Shown one piece after another: positions 24,525-34,168 of a stretch of DNA of 49,071 bases. The notes below the pieces were generated by a model that was not told where the DNA came from, made no database searches, and was given only the letters and a program-made list of their open reading frames with translations. How positions within the stretch are numbered: position 1 is the stretch's first letter; every line of letters begins with the position of its first letter. The translations under genes were made by a program, and so were the position numbers. This DNA is from Gammaproteobacteria bacterium (lineage in GTDB: Bacteria; Pseudomonadota; Gammaproteobacteria; Coxiellales; Coxiellaceae), in NCBI GenBank assembly GCA_022601255.1, contig JAHZIV010000035.1, positions 1-49,071 of the forward strand, written 5' to 3'.

Positions 24525-27056
24525 TTATTCTTTGTCAACGACTGCCTCAATACCTACTAAGCGCTCCCCAGCCGACAAGCGAATCAACCTCACACCCTGT
24601 GTATTGCGCCCGATAACTGAAATCTCTTTCACACAGATTCGCACCAGTGTACCGCCATTACTAATCAACAGCGCCTCATCATCATCAGAAACTTGACAAG
24701 CACCCACCACCTTACCATTACGTGCAGTGACTTGAATTGCCTGAACACCTTGTCCGCCACGACCAATGTGGCGATAGGCACTCAAGGATGTCCGTTGACC
24801 ATAGCCATTTTCAGTTGCCGTCAAAATCGTGCAGTTCTGCTTTGGAATAATTAATGACACGAGTTGCTGGCCTTCTTTCAACCTCATGCCACGCACACCA
24901 CGCGCAGTCCGTCCCATTGCACGTACGTCAGTTTCGCGGAATCGAATGGCCTTACCCTCACTAGATACGAGCATGATATCATGCTGACCATTAGTAATCT
25001 CTGCAGCAATCAAACGATCACCCTCAGCTAATTCAAGTGCAATTTTACCGTTACTACGAGGTCGTGAAAATTCTGTTAAAGGTACCTTTTTCACAGTTGC
25101 ATTGGCAGTTGCCATAAAAATAAAATGATCCTTATCGTATTCACTAACCGGTAAAATTTCTGAAATATGTTCGTCCTTCTCTAACGGCAGAAGATTAACA
25201 ATTGGGCGCCCACGAGCAACACGGCCCGCTTGAGGCACTTGATAAGTCTTCAGCCAATAGACTTTACCCGCAGTAGAAAAACATAAAATCGCATCGTGTG
25301 AATGCGCTACTAACAAGCTCTTCACAAAATCTTCTTCCTTCACTTTCGTCGCTGCCTTGCCGCGACCGCCTCGACGTTGCGCGCGGTAACTATCAAGTGA
25401 TTGGGATTTAATATAACCCTGATGTGATAGCGTCACCACTAACTCTTCTTCTGTAATCAAGTCTTCATGGGTTAAGTCTTGGTGGCTTTCAATGATTTCC
25501 GTACGTCTCGCATCGCCAAATTGATCTTTAATCTCAGTTAATTCATCACGAATCACCTGATGCAACACATCTGGATCCGATAAAATTTTCAATAAATCTA
25601 AAATTACATCTACCAGCTTGGCATATTCTTCATGAATTTTTTCAATCTCGAGACCGGTTAAGCGATGCAACCGCAATTCTAAAATTGCCTGTGCCTGCTG
25701 CGGAGACAAGTGATAGCCATCTTTTTGCAGGCCGTATTCATCCAATAAATCTTGCGGGCGAGTTTTTTCTGCATCTGCACGCTCTAGTAGTTTTGCCACC
25801 GACCCTTCTGACCAAGCTCTCGCCAACAAAGCTTCTTTTGCCTGTGCAGGCGTTTTAGCTGCTTTGATTAAAGCAATCACCTCATCGATATTAGCTAATG
25901 CAACGCCCAGACCTTCCAACGTATGAATACGTTCACGCGCTTTGCGCAACTCAAAAATACTACGGCGCGTCACTACATCACGACGATGCTCGATGAACGC
26001 TTCCAATAGCTGTTTCAAGTTTAAAACTTTTGGCTGCCCTTTATCCAAAGCAACAACATTGATACCAAATACCGATTGCAATTGTGTTTGAGAAAACAAA
26101 TTGTTTAACACAACCTCTGGTTGATCACCTCGACGCACTTCAATCACCATGCGCATACCATCTTTATCAGACTCATCGCGTAAGGCTGAAATGCCCTCGA
26201 TCTTCTTGTCCCGCACAAGTGCTGCCATTTTCTCTAACAGACGCGCTTTATTTACCTGGTAAGGCAGCTCACGCACTATGATCGAAGACTTGTTAGTTTT
26301 TTCATCCGTTTCAATTTCAGTGCGAGCACGCACATAAATACGCCCACGCCCCGTTTTATAAGCTTTAACAATGCCACCGCGACCATTAATAATCCCTGCT
26401 GTCGGGAAATCCGGCCCAGGAATATGCTGCATCAAATCACTCAAGTCTAATTCTGAGTTATCAATCAATGCCACACACGCATTAATCACTTCCGTTAAAT
26501 TATGCGGCGGTATATTCGTCGCCATACCCACTGCAATACCAGAAGAACCATTGACCAACAAATTGGGGATACGTGCCGGCATAACAACTGGCATTTGCTC
26601 CGTCTCATCATAGTTTGGCATAAAATCAACGGTTTCTTTCTCGAGGTCTGCCAGTAACGAATGCGCCAACTTTGACATACGTACTTCGGTATAACGCATC
26701 GCAGCAGGCTGATCACCATCCACAGAACCGAAGTTACCCTGCCCATCAACAAGCATGTAACGCAGACTAAAGGGTTGCGCCATACGTACAATAGCGTCAT
26801 AAACAGCAGTATCGCCATGCGGATGGTATTTACCAATAACATCACCGACGATGCGCGCTGATTTCTTATAGGGTTTATTCCAGTCGTTGCCGAGACCATT
26901 CATGGCAAACAATACCCGACGGTGCACCGGTTTCAAACCATCACGCACATCAGGCAAAGCTCGCCCAATAATCACGCTCATTGCATAGTCTAAGTACGAC
27001 TGCTTTAGTTCCTTCTCAATGGTAATCGGGGTAATTTCTTTCGCTAATTGTGCCAT
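24525..27056 (-). CDS. gyrA: DNA gyrase subunit A
   Basis: GyrA is the DNA-cleaving subunit of gyrase, which introduces negative supercoils. The 843-residue protein has the catalytic Tyr in [11 protein letters not shown], the quinolone-region sequence [13 protein letters not shown] (Thr83, Asp87), the coiled-coil tower and a C-terminal beta-pinwheel with the GyrA box QRRGGRGK. The Shine-Dalgarno AGAGAGG lies before ATG 27056. Its promoter region lies at about 27118-27174. The gene looks complete. Confidence 0.98.
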   Translation of the reverse strand: MAQLAKEITPITIEKELKQSYLDYAMSVIIGRALPDVRDGLKPVHRRVLFAMNGLGNDWNKPYKKSARIVGDVIGKYHPHGDTAVYDAIVRMAQPFSLRYMLVDGQGNFGSVDGDQPAAMRYTEVRMSKLAHSLLADLEKETVDFMPNYDETEQMPVVMPARIPNLLVNGSSGIAVGMATNIPPHNLTEVINACVALIDNSELDLSDLMQHIPGPDFPTAGIINGRGGIVKAYKTGRGRIYVRARTEIETDEKTNKSSIIVRELPYQVNKARLLEKMAALVRDKKIEGISALRDESDKDGMRMVIEVRRGDQPEVVLNNLFSQTQLQSVFGINVVALDKGQPKVLNLKQLLEAFIEHRRDVVTRRSIFELRKARERIHTLEGLGVALANIDEVIALIKAAKTPAQAKEALLARAWSEGSVAKLLERADAEKTRPQDLLDEYGLQKDGYHLSPQQAQAILELRLHRLTGLEIEKIHEEYAKLVDVILDLLKILSDPDVLHQVIRDELTEIKDQFGDARRTEIIESHQDLTHEDLITEEELVVTLSHQGYIKSQSLDSYRAQRRGGRGKAATKVKEEDFVKSLLVAHSHDAILCFSTAGKVYWLKTYQVPQAGRVARGRPIVNLLPLEKDEHISEILPVSEYDKDHFIFMATANATVKKVPLTEFSRPRSNGKIALELAEGDRLIAAEITNGQHDIMLVSSEGKAIRFRETDVRAMGRTARGVRGMRLKEGQQLVSLIIPKQNCTILTATENGYGQRTSLSAYRHIGRGGQGVQAIQVTARNGKVVGACQVSDDDEALLISNGGTLVRICVKEISVIGRNTQGVRLIRLSAGERLVGIEAVVDKE

Positions 27057-27117
27057 TAATCGGCCTCTCTTTATGTCAATTTTTTACAGGTTTTTCATCA
27101 TTCTAATGAAGCGAGAA

Positions 27118-27126
27118 ATTGTAACA
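27118..27126 (-). promoter_or_regulatory. extended -10 promoter element of gyrA
   Basis: On the minus strand TGTTACAAT combines an extended TG motif with a -10 hexamer TACAAT, about 65 bases upstream of the gyrA ATG. No good -35 hexamer is seen at 17 bases, which is tolerated by extended -10 promoters. Confidence 0.4.
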
Positions 27127-27149
27127 TAAATATGGCAAATGACCTACAG

Positions 27150-27174
27150 TTAATCGGCCATTTTGGCCAATTAA
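27150..27174. repeat. palindrome upstream of gyrA
   Basis: TTAATCGGCC (27150-27159) and GGCCAATTAA (27165-27174) pair with one mismatch around ATTTT. It lies just upstream of the extended -10 element of gyrA, where a regulator could bind. It has no T run, so termination is unlikely. Confidence 0.4.
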
Positions 27175-27451
27175 TGCCCTAAAAACCAAGTAAAAACATT
27201 GTTCGATAAATACACCTAATATCATTAAGTTAGCACATAATTATAACTCATTATTACAGGGTGTTTGATCACTATAAGCACAGACGAATACGTGCCTCGT
27301 TGAGGCTCAGTTACTTCACAATTTATGATGATTTTTTGCTAATTTCTTGTCGCTATTTTAAGTTCGTAAATGAACACTCACTAGAAAAGTCAGGACACAA
27401 AAACAAGCGCATAAACAAGCCCAAACGTACAAATACAGTTTATTTTAGCGA

Positions 27452-27471
27452 ATTAAGATTTTCTTAATATT
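27452..27471 (+). promoter_or_regulatory. PmrA-like box upstream of the ankyrin-repeat gene
   Basis: Two 9-base half-sites, ATTAAGATT and CTTAATATT, are separated by TT. The second half equals the Legionella/Coxiella PmrA half-site, and the pair fits YTTAAK-N5-YTTAAK except for the first base. The box ends 53 bases before ATG 27524. A perfect 10-bp inverted repeat, TTTAGCGAAT (27444-27453) with ATTCGCTAAA (27483-27492), brackets it. I see no unambiguous -10 hexamer. Confidence 0.7.
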
Positions 27472-27523
27472 AGCAAGCTACGATTCGCTAAACAATAATC
27501 GAACCCTAACGAGAGAGATAAAT

Positions 27524-28420
27524 ATGATAGAGCAAGCAATACGCAGCGGCGACATGGCTACCCTAGTTGCAAATCAAGCAGCAATACAAGCAACAATTAA
27601 AGATAACCCAGAGTGGCTTGTCATTGCTTCTGAAGACCCATCAACATCGGAAATTATCACCTACCTTATCGAAAAATGTGGCGCCAACCCTAATGCTTAT
27701 GATGCCAGTCGAAACCTACCACTAACGGTTGCAGCAAGCTCAGGCAACGAAACTGCTGTGGCACTGCTTACTAGCCAGTATAATGCTGATATCAATGGCA
27801 CCCTTATAGATGGTGGCGACTATGATGATCAGCCTACTGAAGTGAATAGCCCCTTTACAGCGGCAATGAGTAAAGGGCACTGGGATACTGCTATATATCT
27901 AGCTCAAAACGGGGCCGATATCCATCGTCAATCTGTGGATGGTTATACTGCTTTTGACTATCTCAAACATGATGACCATGCCGTAGAAATATTAAAACTC
28001 CTAATAGGCAACGGCTTTAACCCCGCTACCTTTGTGGGCATAGACTCACCCATATATTCAATTCTCTATGGTTATCAACAGATCAAAAACCCAGGCAGTG
28101 TTCCTGAAACAGTAATCAATCTAATAAAAATTCTAATAGCACAGGGTAATGTTGATATACAACTAAAGCAAATGCTAGAAGGTTGCAAGGATGGAGGTTA
28201 TTGTGCAGAGCAAATGACCTCTTTACTTAAGGAAATTTGCCCGGAAATATTTCCGCAAGAAAGCGTTAAACATTATGGGGCATCATTGTTCGGTATGGTT
28301 CCAACAACGCCGGAACTGTCTACCTGCTCAGACTCCCCTCCAACGCTTTCGTCGCTCGATGGAGCTGAAGACAAAGTACCAAAAATACTACAAACACTAA
28401 AACCACCTACGTTCGGTTAG
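27524..28420 (+). CDS. ankyrin-repeat protein, candidate Dot/Icm effector
   Basis: The 298-residue protein has no signal peptide or membrane helix. About four ankyrin repeats span residues 40-185; typical pieces are 'LPLTVAASSGNETAVALLTSQYNADIN' in parts, 'SPFTAAMSKGHWDTAIYLAQNGADI' in parts, and 'DGYTAFDYLK'. The last 60 residues are polar, Ser/Thr/Pro-rich and end in KPPTFG, where a type IV secretion signal would lie. The Shine-Dalgarno GAGAGAG precedes the ATG. Ankyrin proteins are a common class of Dot/Icm effectors in Legionella and Coxiella, and the PmrA-like box directly upstream strengthens that reading. Secretion itself is not shown by sequence. Confidence 0.88.
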   Translation: MIEQAIRSGDMATLVANQAAIQATIKDNPEWLVIASEDPSTSEIITYLIEKCGANPNAYDASRNLPLTVAASSGNETAVALLTSQYNADINGTLIDGGDYDDQPTEVNSPFTAAMSKGHWDTAIYLAQNGADIHRQSVDGYTAFDYLKHDDHAVEILKLLIGNGFNPATFVGIDSPIYSILYGYQQIKNPGSVPETVINLIKILIAQGNVDIQLKQMLEGCKDGGYCAEQMTSLLKEICPEIFPQESVKHYGASLFGMVPTTPELSTCSDSPPTLSSLDGAEDKVPKILQTLKPPTFG

Positions 28421-28497
28421 TGTGCTAAGCCATGCCTACCCCAGCCACATAAAGTCTGGTACACTCCCACCTTTGCGCTTAATGGGGAGATAAAATT

Positions 28498-29844
28498 ATG
28501 CAAACGATTGACCAACTTATCTGTGCACGCTGGGTTGTGCCAATTGCACCTGTCAATACCGTACTGGATAATCATGCAGTAGCAATTGATAAAGGTCGCA
28601 TTATTGCCTGCCTCCCAATTAAAGAAGCCAAACAACAATACGAAGCTAATAGCATCATAGAACTCAGCCAACATGCTATCATGCCCGGACTCGTGAATGC
28701 ACACACACATAACCCAATGGTATTGTTCCGCGGACTTGCTGATGACCTACCATTAATGGACTGGCTTAACAATCATATCTGGCCTGCTGAGGCAGACGTT
28801 ATTTGCGCAGAGAGCATTATCGATGGCACCAAATTAGCAAGTGCTGAATTAATTCGTGGCGGCACTACTTGTTATAACGAACATTATTTTTTCCCAGTTG
28901 AAACCGCACAAGCAGCGATTGACTGCGGCATTCGCGCCAGCATTGGATTACAAGTGATGAACGTTCCCAATAAATGGGCCCAAAACGAAGATGAGTATAT
29001 TGCTAAAGCCGTGGATGCTTACAAAAATCGTCCCGATCATGAGCTCATTAGCTGGACCGTAGCACCACAAGGACCTTATACGAATAGTGATTCCAGCCTT
29101 ACTAAAGCAAAACAATTGGCTGATGATTATCAGCTACCCATGCACATGCATTTGCATGAAACTATTGCTGAGCTGAATATCGATAAAGAAAAATATGGCA
29201 AACATCCTATTAAACGACTCTACGATTTAGGCATTCTATACGATAAATTTATGGCGGTGCACATGGTGCACGTCAACGACGAAGAGCTCGAAATGCTTAA
29301 AGAAAAAGGCGTGCATATTGTGCATTCTCCTGAGTCTAACTTGAAGCTTGCCAGCGGCTTTGCACCGATTAAAAAATACATGGATCATGGCTTAAATGTT
29401 TGTATCGGCACCGACGGTGCTGCTAGCAACAATGATCTCGACATGTTTAGCGAATTACGCACCGCATCATTCTTAGCAAAAGCCGTGAGTGGTGATAGCA
29501 CGGCATTACCTGCTGCTGAAACATTAAAGATGGCAACATTAAATGGCGCCAAAGCATTGGGCCTTGATAAAGAAATTGGATCTATTGAAGCAGGAAAAGC
29601 TGCAGACATTATTGCGGTCGACTTGGGTCAGTTTATCACACAACCCGTTTACAATCCGATTTCGCATTTAGCCTATGCGGTGAATCGTTTGCAAGTTAGC
29701 GATGTGTGGATTGCAGGCAAGCAGTTATTGAAAAGCGGCATGTTTACACAGCTCGATATTGCAGGTATTACGGCAAAATCCACTAAATGGGCGAAACAGG
29801 CACAGCAATTTCAATCGAAGGCCAGTGCTACTGTGACTGCTTAA
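28498..29844 (+). CDS. mtaD: 5'-methylthioadenosine/S-adenosylhomocysteine deaminase
   Basis: This 448-residue amidohydrolase of the TrzF/SsnA/MtaD branch probably deaminates S-adenosylhomocysteine or methylthioadenosine to the inosine form. Metal ligands are visible: the HxH of VNAHTHNPM, the His of MHLHE, the His of MAVHMVH and the Asp of GTDGAASNNDLD. The start follows a strong Shine-Dalgarno (GGGGAG). It overlaps the convergent orphan gene by four bases. Related deaminases act on other purines or triazines, so exact substrate is moderately certain. Confidence 0.88.
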   Translation: MQTIDQLICARWVVPIAPVNTVLDNHAVAIDKGRIIACLPIKEAKQQYEANSIIELSQHAIMPGLVNAHTHNPMVLFRGLADDLPLMDWLNNHIWPAEADVICAESIIDGTKLASAELIRGGTTCYNEHYFFPVETAQAAIDCGIRASIGLQVMNVPNKWAQNEDEYIAKAVDAYKNRPDHELISWTVAPQGPYTNSDSSLTKAKQLADDYQLPMHMHLHETIAELNIDKEKYGKHPIKRLYDLGILYDKFMAVHMVHVNDEELEMLKEKGVHIVHSPESNLKLASGFAPIKKYMDHGLNVCIGTDGAASNNDLDMFSELRTASFLAKAVSGDSTALPAAETLKMATLNGAKALGLDKEIGSIEAGKAADIIAVDLGQFITQPVYNPISHLAYAVNRLQVSDVWIAGKQLLKSGMFTQLDIAGITAKSTKWAKQAQQFQSKASATVTA

Positions 29845-31202
29845 AAATTAAGTTGGCGCCGATGACCACCCTCCACAAATTTCTTCTTAGGCTCCATTTC
29901 TTGTGAAAAGAGAGCAAAGCCATTAGAAGCAGGCGTACCCATTTGCTTTGCAAGGACTGGTGCCTCATCACCTCTAAATTGACGCAACTGCTTTTGATTG
30001 TAGCAGGCATCTAATGTGCCTAAGGTTTGCATTAACTCACCTTTTTGATCATCTGTTAAAGCAAATGAATGTGCATTAAAAAATGTTCGAATTTCCAATT
30101 GAAGCGCATCTAAGTCTTGATTAATTTGGGCTAACGTAGCCTCATCAACAACCTGCTCAATTAGAATTCCCTGCTGTCTTTCACAATAGGCATTAATAAT
30201 AAATAATAAAAAAGGAATATTTTCATTATGGCAAGTTTTTAAATGTGGCAACAACGTATAATAATCAAATCGATCAACCGCAGCATGCTGAATTAATAAT
30301 CCTGCACAATCTGGCGAGCTTTCTGCTCCCTCAATGAGTAGCGCACCTAGTGTCCCGACCATATTGTCTAAATCTCCAAAAAATGCACTCACTGTTTCAT
30401 GCGCAGCATACGCACTATGATTCAACCCCATATGCACCAATACTTCAGCAATTGCGCTCATCAAGTCTGGCACTGAGATAATAGAAGTCAATGATAAAAA
30501 AGCAGCTTCAGCTTCATGCGAAACCTGTTGGTCATCCATGCAAGACACATAAAGATCAAGCAGTTGTTGATAAATTGCTATTTTTTCTTCTTCACACACA
30601 CCCCATTGATTCACGCGGCATACCAAATCATTCACCCGCGAAAGTGTAGTCAACCTAGCATGAACATGATTCTGAAAATGGAGCATAAAAGTATATGGAT
30701 CAGCAGCGTCAGGAGCTTGCTTGCTTGCTGCTCCGGTTGCCACATCATACGATGGAGGGGGCACTGCCGGGAGAGGAGGCGCTTCTGGGAATTCAGTTAC
30801 TGTCGCAGGCTCAGCTGCAAGCACGACCGTATCAGACTTAGCATCAACAACAAACTCAGGCACTCGAACAACAGGTACCGGTGGGCATATTTCCCGAACG
30901 GGAAGGTCACTACCATCGTCCTCAACCTCCTCTCTTAGACTTTCTGCCTTTCCTGAATCATCCCCACTATCAAAAGCTAGAGAAGGATCAGCACTTGCTG
31001 CAGGTAATTTTTTCTCTGCACTCTCAAATACCGTACCGCCTGATAGTAAACCAACTTCCTCATAAAATCCCAAATCTTCAGTCGCAGAAGCATGGCCACC
31101 AAGCTCCTCTATCACCTGAGCCCCTCCTGCACCTGTTTGACCAACATATGCCATTGCTGCTGGCAATATTCTTTTCTTTTTTCCTCTGGCGCTTCTAGAC
31201 AT
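29841..31202 (-). CDS. orphan protein with PPxY motif; candidate secreted effector
   Basis: I recognise no family in this 453-residue protein. A short basic N terminus (GKKKR, residues 7-11) is followed by an acidic, low-complexity region (about 40-135), a proline-rich stretch containing PPSY (149-152, a PPxY-type WW-binding motif), and a mainly helical domain (about 170-430). The tail is basic (EPKKKFVEGGHRR). No signal peptide. A TTG at 31214 extends the frame, but GGAG sits correctly before ATG 31202, so I use that. A PmrA-like box lies 71-90 bases upstream. I infer a type IV-secreted effector from these features together; none is proof. The 3' end overlaps mtaD by four bases. Confidence 0.8.
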   Translation of the reverse strand: MSRSARGKKKRILPAAMAYVGQTGAGGAQVIEELGGHASATEDLGFYEEVGLLSGGTVFESAEKKLPAASADPSLAFDSGDDSGKAESLREEVEDDGSDLPVREICPPVPVVRVPEFVVDAKSDTVVLAAEPATVTEFPEAPPLPAVPPPSYDVATGAASKQAPDAADPYTFMLHFQNHVHARLTTLSRVNDLVCRVNQWGVCEEEKIAIYQQLLDLYVSCMDDQQVSHEAEAAFLSLTSIISVPDLMSAIAEVLVHMGLNHSAYAAHETVSAFFGDLDNMVGTLGALLIEGAESSPDCAGLLIQHAAVDRFDYYTLLPHLKTCHNENIPFLLFIINAYCERQQGILIEQVVDEATLAQINQDLDALQLEIRTFFNAHSFALTDDQKGELMQTLGTLDACYNQKQLRQFRGDEAPVLAKQMGTPASNGFALFSQEMEPKKKFVEGGHRRQLNF

Positions 31203-31272
31203 TACTTTCTCCAATGATTATTTACTATTTAACAGTTCTTTAGCCTCTTATACAACGCCATTGTATCAGGCA

Positions 31273-31292
31273 AAACTTAATTTAATCTTAAA
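31273..31292 (-). promoter_or_regulatory. PmrA-like box upstream of the 453-aa orphan gene
   Basis: On the minus strand the half-sites TTTAAGATT and ATTAAGTTT are separated by AA, giving TTAAG cores with an 11-base period. The first half is identical to that of the box at 6154-6173. It lies in the 154-base gap shared with the divergent HMG-CoA lyase gene. Confidence 0.6.
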
Positions 31293-31356
31293 CCTAGAAA
31301 CGTCCGAAATGTCCGGCAATATGGATTTTTACACCATTATTCGTTATGCTGGTTAA

Positions 31357-32250
31357 ATGAATTTACCCAAACAAGTTAACATCGTTGAAGTTGGTCCGCG
31401 TGACGGCCTGCAAAACGAACCACAAAATATCCCCACCGATATTAAAATCGCCTTTATTAATGCACTGTCTCAAACAGGCCTGAAAGAGATTGAAGCCACC
31501 AGCTTTGTCTCCCCTAAATGGGTGCCACAAATGGCCGATCACAAGGAAATATTTGAACTTATTGAGGCGAAACCTACTGTTAACTATTCAGCGCTTGTGC
31601 CTAACGAACAAGGCCTACAAGCGGCAATCGAATCGGGTGTAAAACACGTTGCCGTCTTTACCGCTGCTTCCGAGACTTTTAGTCAAAAAAATACAAACTG
31701 CTCTATCAGTGAAAGTCTTAAACGCATCGAAAAAATCTGCACTATTGCCAAGCAACATGACATTAAAGTCCGCGGATATATTTCTTGTGTGATTGGCTGC
31801 CCCTATGAAGGCGATATTGAATCAAATGTTGTTGCCGATATTGCAAAACAACTCTGCCAAATGGGTTGTTATGAAATAAGCTTAGGCGATACCATTGGCG
31901 TTGGCACTGCTAATGCAGTCAAAAACCTCATAGAGCATGTTTGCAAGTCTACCGATATCAAAAAACTTGCGGTACACATGCATGACACTTATGGGCAAGC
32001 ACTCACGAATATTTATGCCAGCTTAACAATGGGCATTAGCACCATTGATAGTGCTGCAGCTGGACTTGGGGGCTGCCCCTATGCACCTGGCGCCGGCGGC
32101 AATGTCGCAACAGAAGATGTTTTATATTTGTTAAATGGCTTAAAAATCGAAACGGGCATTGATATTCATAAAGTCATCGCTGCCAGCGACATTATACTGA
32201 ATCACTTAAAGATACCCACACGCTCTAAAGCCGCACAGGCAATCAAGTAA
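31357..32250 (+). CDS. mvaB: hydroxymethylglutaryl-CoA lyase
   Basis: The enzyme splits HMG-CoA into acetyl-CoA and acetoacetate, the last step of leucine breakdown. The 297-residue TIM-barrel protein shows the metal-site 'VGPRDGLQNE', the HMH pair in AVHMHDTYG, and the signature GLGGCPYAPGAGGN with the catalytic Cys. The family's other leucine-degradation genes (methylcrotonyl-CoA carboxylase, methylglutaconyl-CoA hydratase) are not adjacent. It is divergent from the orphan gene with the PmrA-like box, and convergent with typA. No clear Shine-Dalgarno was seen before ATG 31357. Confidence 0.95.
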   Translation: MNLPKQVNIVEVGPRDGLQNEPQNIPTDIKIAFINALSQTGLKEIEATSFVSPKWVPQMADHKEIFELIEAKPTVNYSALVPNEQGLQAAIESGVKHVAVFTAASETFSQKNTNCSISESLKRIEKICTIAKQHDIKVRGYISCVIGCPYEGDIESNVVADIAKQLCQMGCYEISLGDTIGVGTANAVKNLIEHVCKSTDIKKLAVHMHDTYGQALTNIYASLTMGISTIDSAAAGLGGCPYAPGAGGNVATEDVLYLLNGLKIETGIDIHKVIAASDIILNHLKIPTRSKAAQAIK

Positions 32251-32281
32251 ATGGTGCTAAAAGCATGAGTGACTCTAATAA

Positions 32282-34093
32282 TTAAGCCCTCTTACGCTCA
32301 TGCGCCTTTAATAGCTTCTTGCGCAGACGGATCGCTTTCGGTGTGATCTCAACCAATTCATCATCGCCAATAAACTCCAATGCCTGCTCTAGACTAAGAT
32401 TCAAGGGCGGCGTTAGAACAACATTTTCATCACTACCCGATGCACGCATATTAGTAAGCTGCTTACCCTTCGAAACATTAACCACTAAATCATTATCACG
32501 CGCATTAACACCGACAATCATCCCTTCATACACATCCACTTGCGCGCCAATAAATAATTGCCCACGTTCTTGTAAATTATAAAGTGCAAATGCTTTTGAT
32601 ACGCCAGGGCCATTCGCAATCAACACACCTCGGTGCCGCGCTTTAATGTCTGCCTGTTTAACCTGACCATAATGATCGAACACATGATATATAATTCCAG
32701 AGCCAGAAGTTAAGGTTAAGAAACGCGAATGAAATCCAATTAAACCGCGTGTTGGAATGATATAATCCAATTTAACACGGCCACTGCCATCGGGCTGCAT
32801 ATGTTTTAATTCACCGCGACGTTCTGCCAGATGCTGCATAATAGCACCCTGGTGTTGCTCTTCAATATCTACAATTAACTGCTCATAGGGCTCACAAGTC
32901 TCACCATCTACTTCCTTCAATACAACTTCCGGACGCGATACTGATAACTCATAGCCTTCACGACGCATATTTTCAATTAAAATCGAAAGATGTAATTCGC
33001 CACGTCCCGATACTACAAAATGGTCGGCATCACTTCCTTGCGCTACTCGTAATGCTACATTAGCAATTAATTCACGCTCTAAACGATCCTTAATCTGTCG
33101 ACTCGTGACGTACTTACCGTCTTGTCCTGCAAACGGTGATGAGTTCACCTGGAAAGTCATACTCACAGTAGGCTCATCAACTGTCAGTGGCGGCAATGCC
33201 TCAACATGATCTACCGCACAAATCGTATCCGAAATCGACAAGCCATCAATCCCCGACACCGCAATAATATCACCCGCTCCTGCCTGCGGTACTTCCTCAC
33301 GCTGTAAGCCCATAAATCCCAGTACTTGCAGCACACGACCTGAGCGCTTACTGCCATCACTTGAAATCACCATAACGGGCATATTGGTTTTCATCACGCC
33401 TCGCTGGACACGACCGATGCCAATCGCACCGACATAACTCGAGTAATCCAATGCACTGACCTGCATCTGCAAAGGGCCTTTTAAGTCAACTTGTGGTGGC
33501 GCAACCTTATTTGCAATCGTTTCAAACAGTGGCTGCATATCGTCATTCTCATCTTCAGGCTCGTGGCGTGCAAACCCTTGTAATGCGGATGCGTAAATCA
33601 CCGGGAAATCAAGCTGCTCGTCATTTGCCCCTAAATTCACGAACAAATCAAATACTTGATCTACCACCCGATGTGGGTCCGCACCTTCACGGTCCACCTT
33701 ATTCACCACAACAATCGGCTTTAATCCCCAGGAAAACGCTTTTTGCGTCACAAAACGCGTCTGTGGCATTGGGCCATCGACCGCATCAACCAGTAAAAGC
33801 ACTGAATCCACCATCGATAAGATACGCTCAACCTCGCCACCAAAGTCAGCATGGCCTGGCGTATCAACGATATTAATGCGATAATCGCCCCATGAAATTG
33901 CTGTGTTTTTGGACACAATAGTAATGCCGCGCTCACGCTCAAGGTCATTAGAGTCCATCACACATCGATCGGATGCCGACCACTTAGTAAGGGTACCTGA
34001 TTGACGCAGCAACTGATCCACCAGCGTCGTTTTGCCGTGATCTACGTGGGCAATGATGGCAATATTGCGAATATTATCTGTTGTATCAGTCAT
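32282..34093 (-). CDS. typA: ribosome-associated GTPase TypA/BipA
   Basis: BipA is a translational GTPase that binds 70S ribosomes and helps assembly and stress adaptation. The 603-residue protein has the G motifs AHVDHGKTT (G1), RGITI (G2), DTPGHADF (G3), NKVD (G4) and a SAL-type G5 (YASALQG), followed by EF-G-like domains and the BipA-specific C-terminal domain. It starts at ATG 34093, divergent from birA. The length is normal. Confidence 0.98.
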   Translation of the reverse strand: MTDTTDNIRNIAIIAHVDHGKTTLVDQLLRQSGTLTKWSASDRCVMDSNDLERERGITIVSKNTAISWGDYRINIVDTPGHADFGGEVERILSMVDSVLLLVDAVDGPMPQTRFVTQKAFSWGLKPIVVVNKVDREGADPHRVVDQVFDLFVNLGANDEQLDFPVIYASALQGFARHEPEDENDDMQPLFETIANKVAPPQVDLKGPLQMQVSALDYSSYVGAIGIGRVQRGVMKTNMPVMVISSDGSKRSGRVLQVLGFMGLQREEVPQAGAGDIIAVSGIDGLSISDTICAVDHVEALPPLTVDEPTVSMTFQVNSSPFAGQDGKYVTSRQIKDRLERELIANVALRVAQGSDADHFVVSGRGELHLSILIENMRREGYELSVSRPEVVLKEVDGETCEPYEQLIVDIEEQHQGAIMQHLAERRGELKHMQPDGSGRVKLDYIIPTRGLIGFHSRFLTLTSGSGIIYHVFDHYGQVKQADIKARHRGVLIANGPGVSKAFALYNLQERGQLFIGAQVDVYEGMIVGVNARDNDLVVNVSKGKQLTNMRASGSDENVVLTPPLNLSLEQALEFIGDDELVEITPKAIRLRKKLLKAHERKRA

Positions 34094-34168
34094 GGTGTGT
34101 CTGTTCTAATTTAAGAGACGCAGAGTTTAACAAAGATTGAGCTACTCGGCGAGCCTTTAGGAGAAAAT

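Larger units (their letters stand above)
27057..27523. other. 467-base intergenic region between divergent gyrA and ankyrin genes
   Basis: The left third holds the gyrA promoter elements and palindrome. The middle (about 27176-27440) is A+T-rich; an open frame of 68 codons at 27261-27467 has no Shine-Dalgarno, no recognisable product and runs into the regulatory box, so I do not call it. The right end holds the PmrA-like box and flanking inverted repeat of the ankyrin gene. Confidence 0.6.

Noticed and set aside
26808-26810. Thr at GyrA position 83 (E. coli has Ser)
   Set aside because: Thr83 is the normal residue in several gammaproteobacteria such as Pseudomonas and Legionella, and Asp87 is intact, so it is no sign of quinolone resistance.
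27261-27467. 68-codon frame between gyrA and the ankyrin gene
   Set aside because: No Shine-Dalgarno, no recognisable product, and it overlaps the PmrA-like box.
32263-32304. GCATGAG/CTCATGC inverted repeat at the mvaB-typA convergence as a terminator
   Set aside because: The loop is about 28 bases long, half of the repeat lies within typA and no T run follows.
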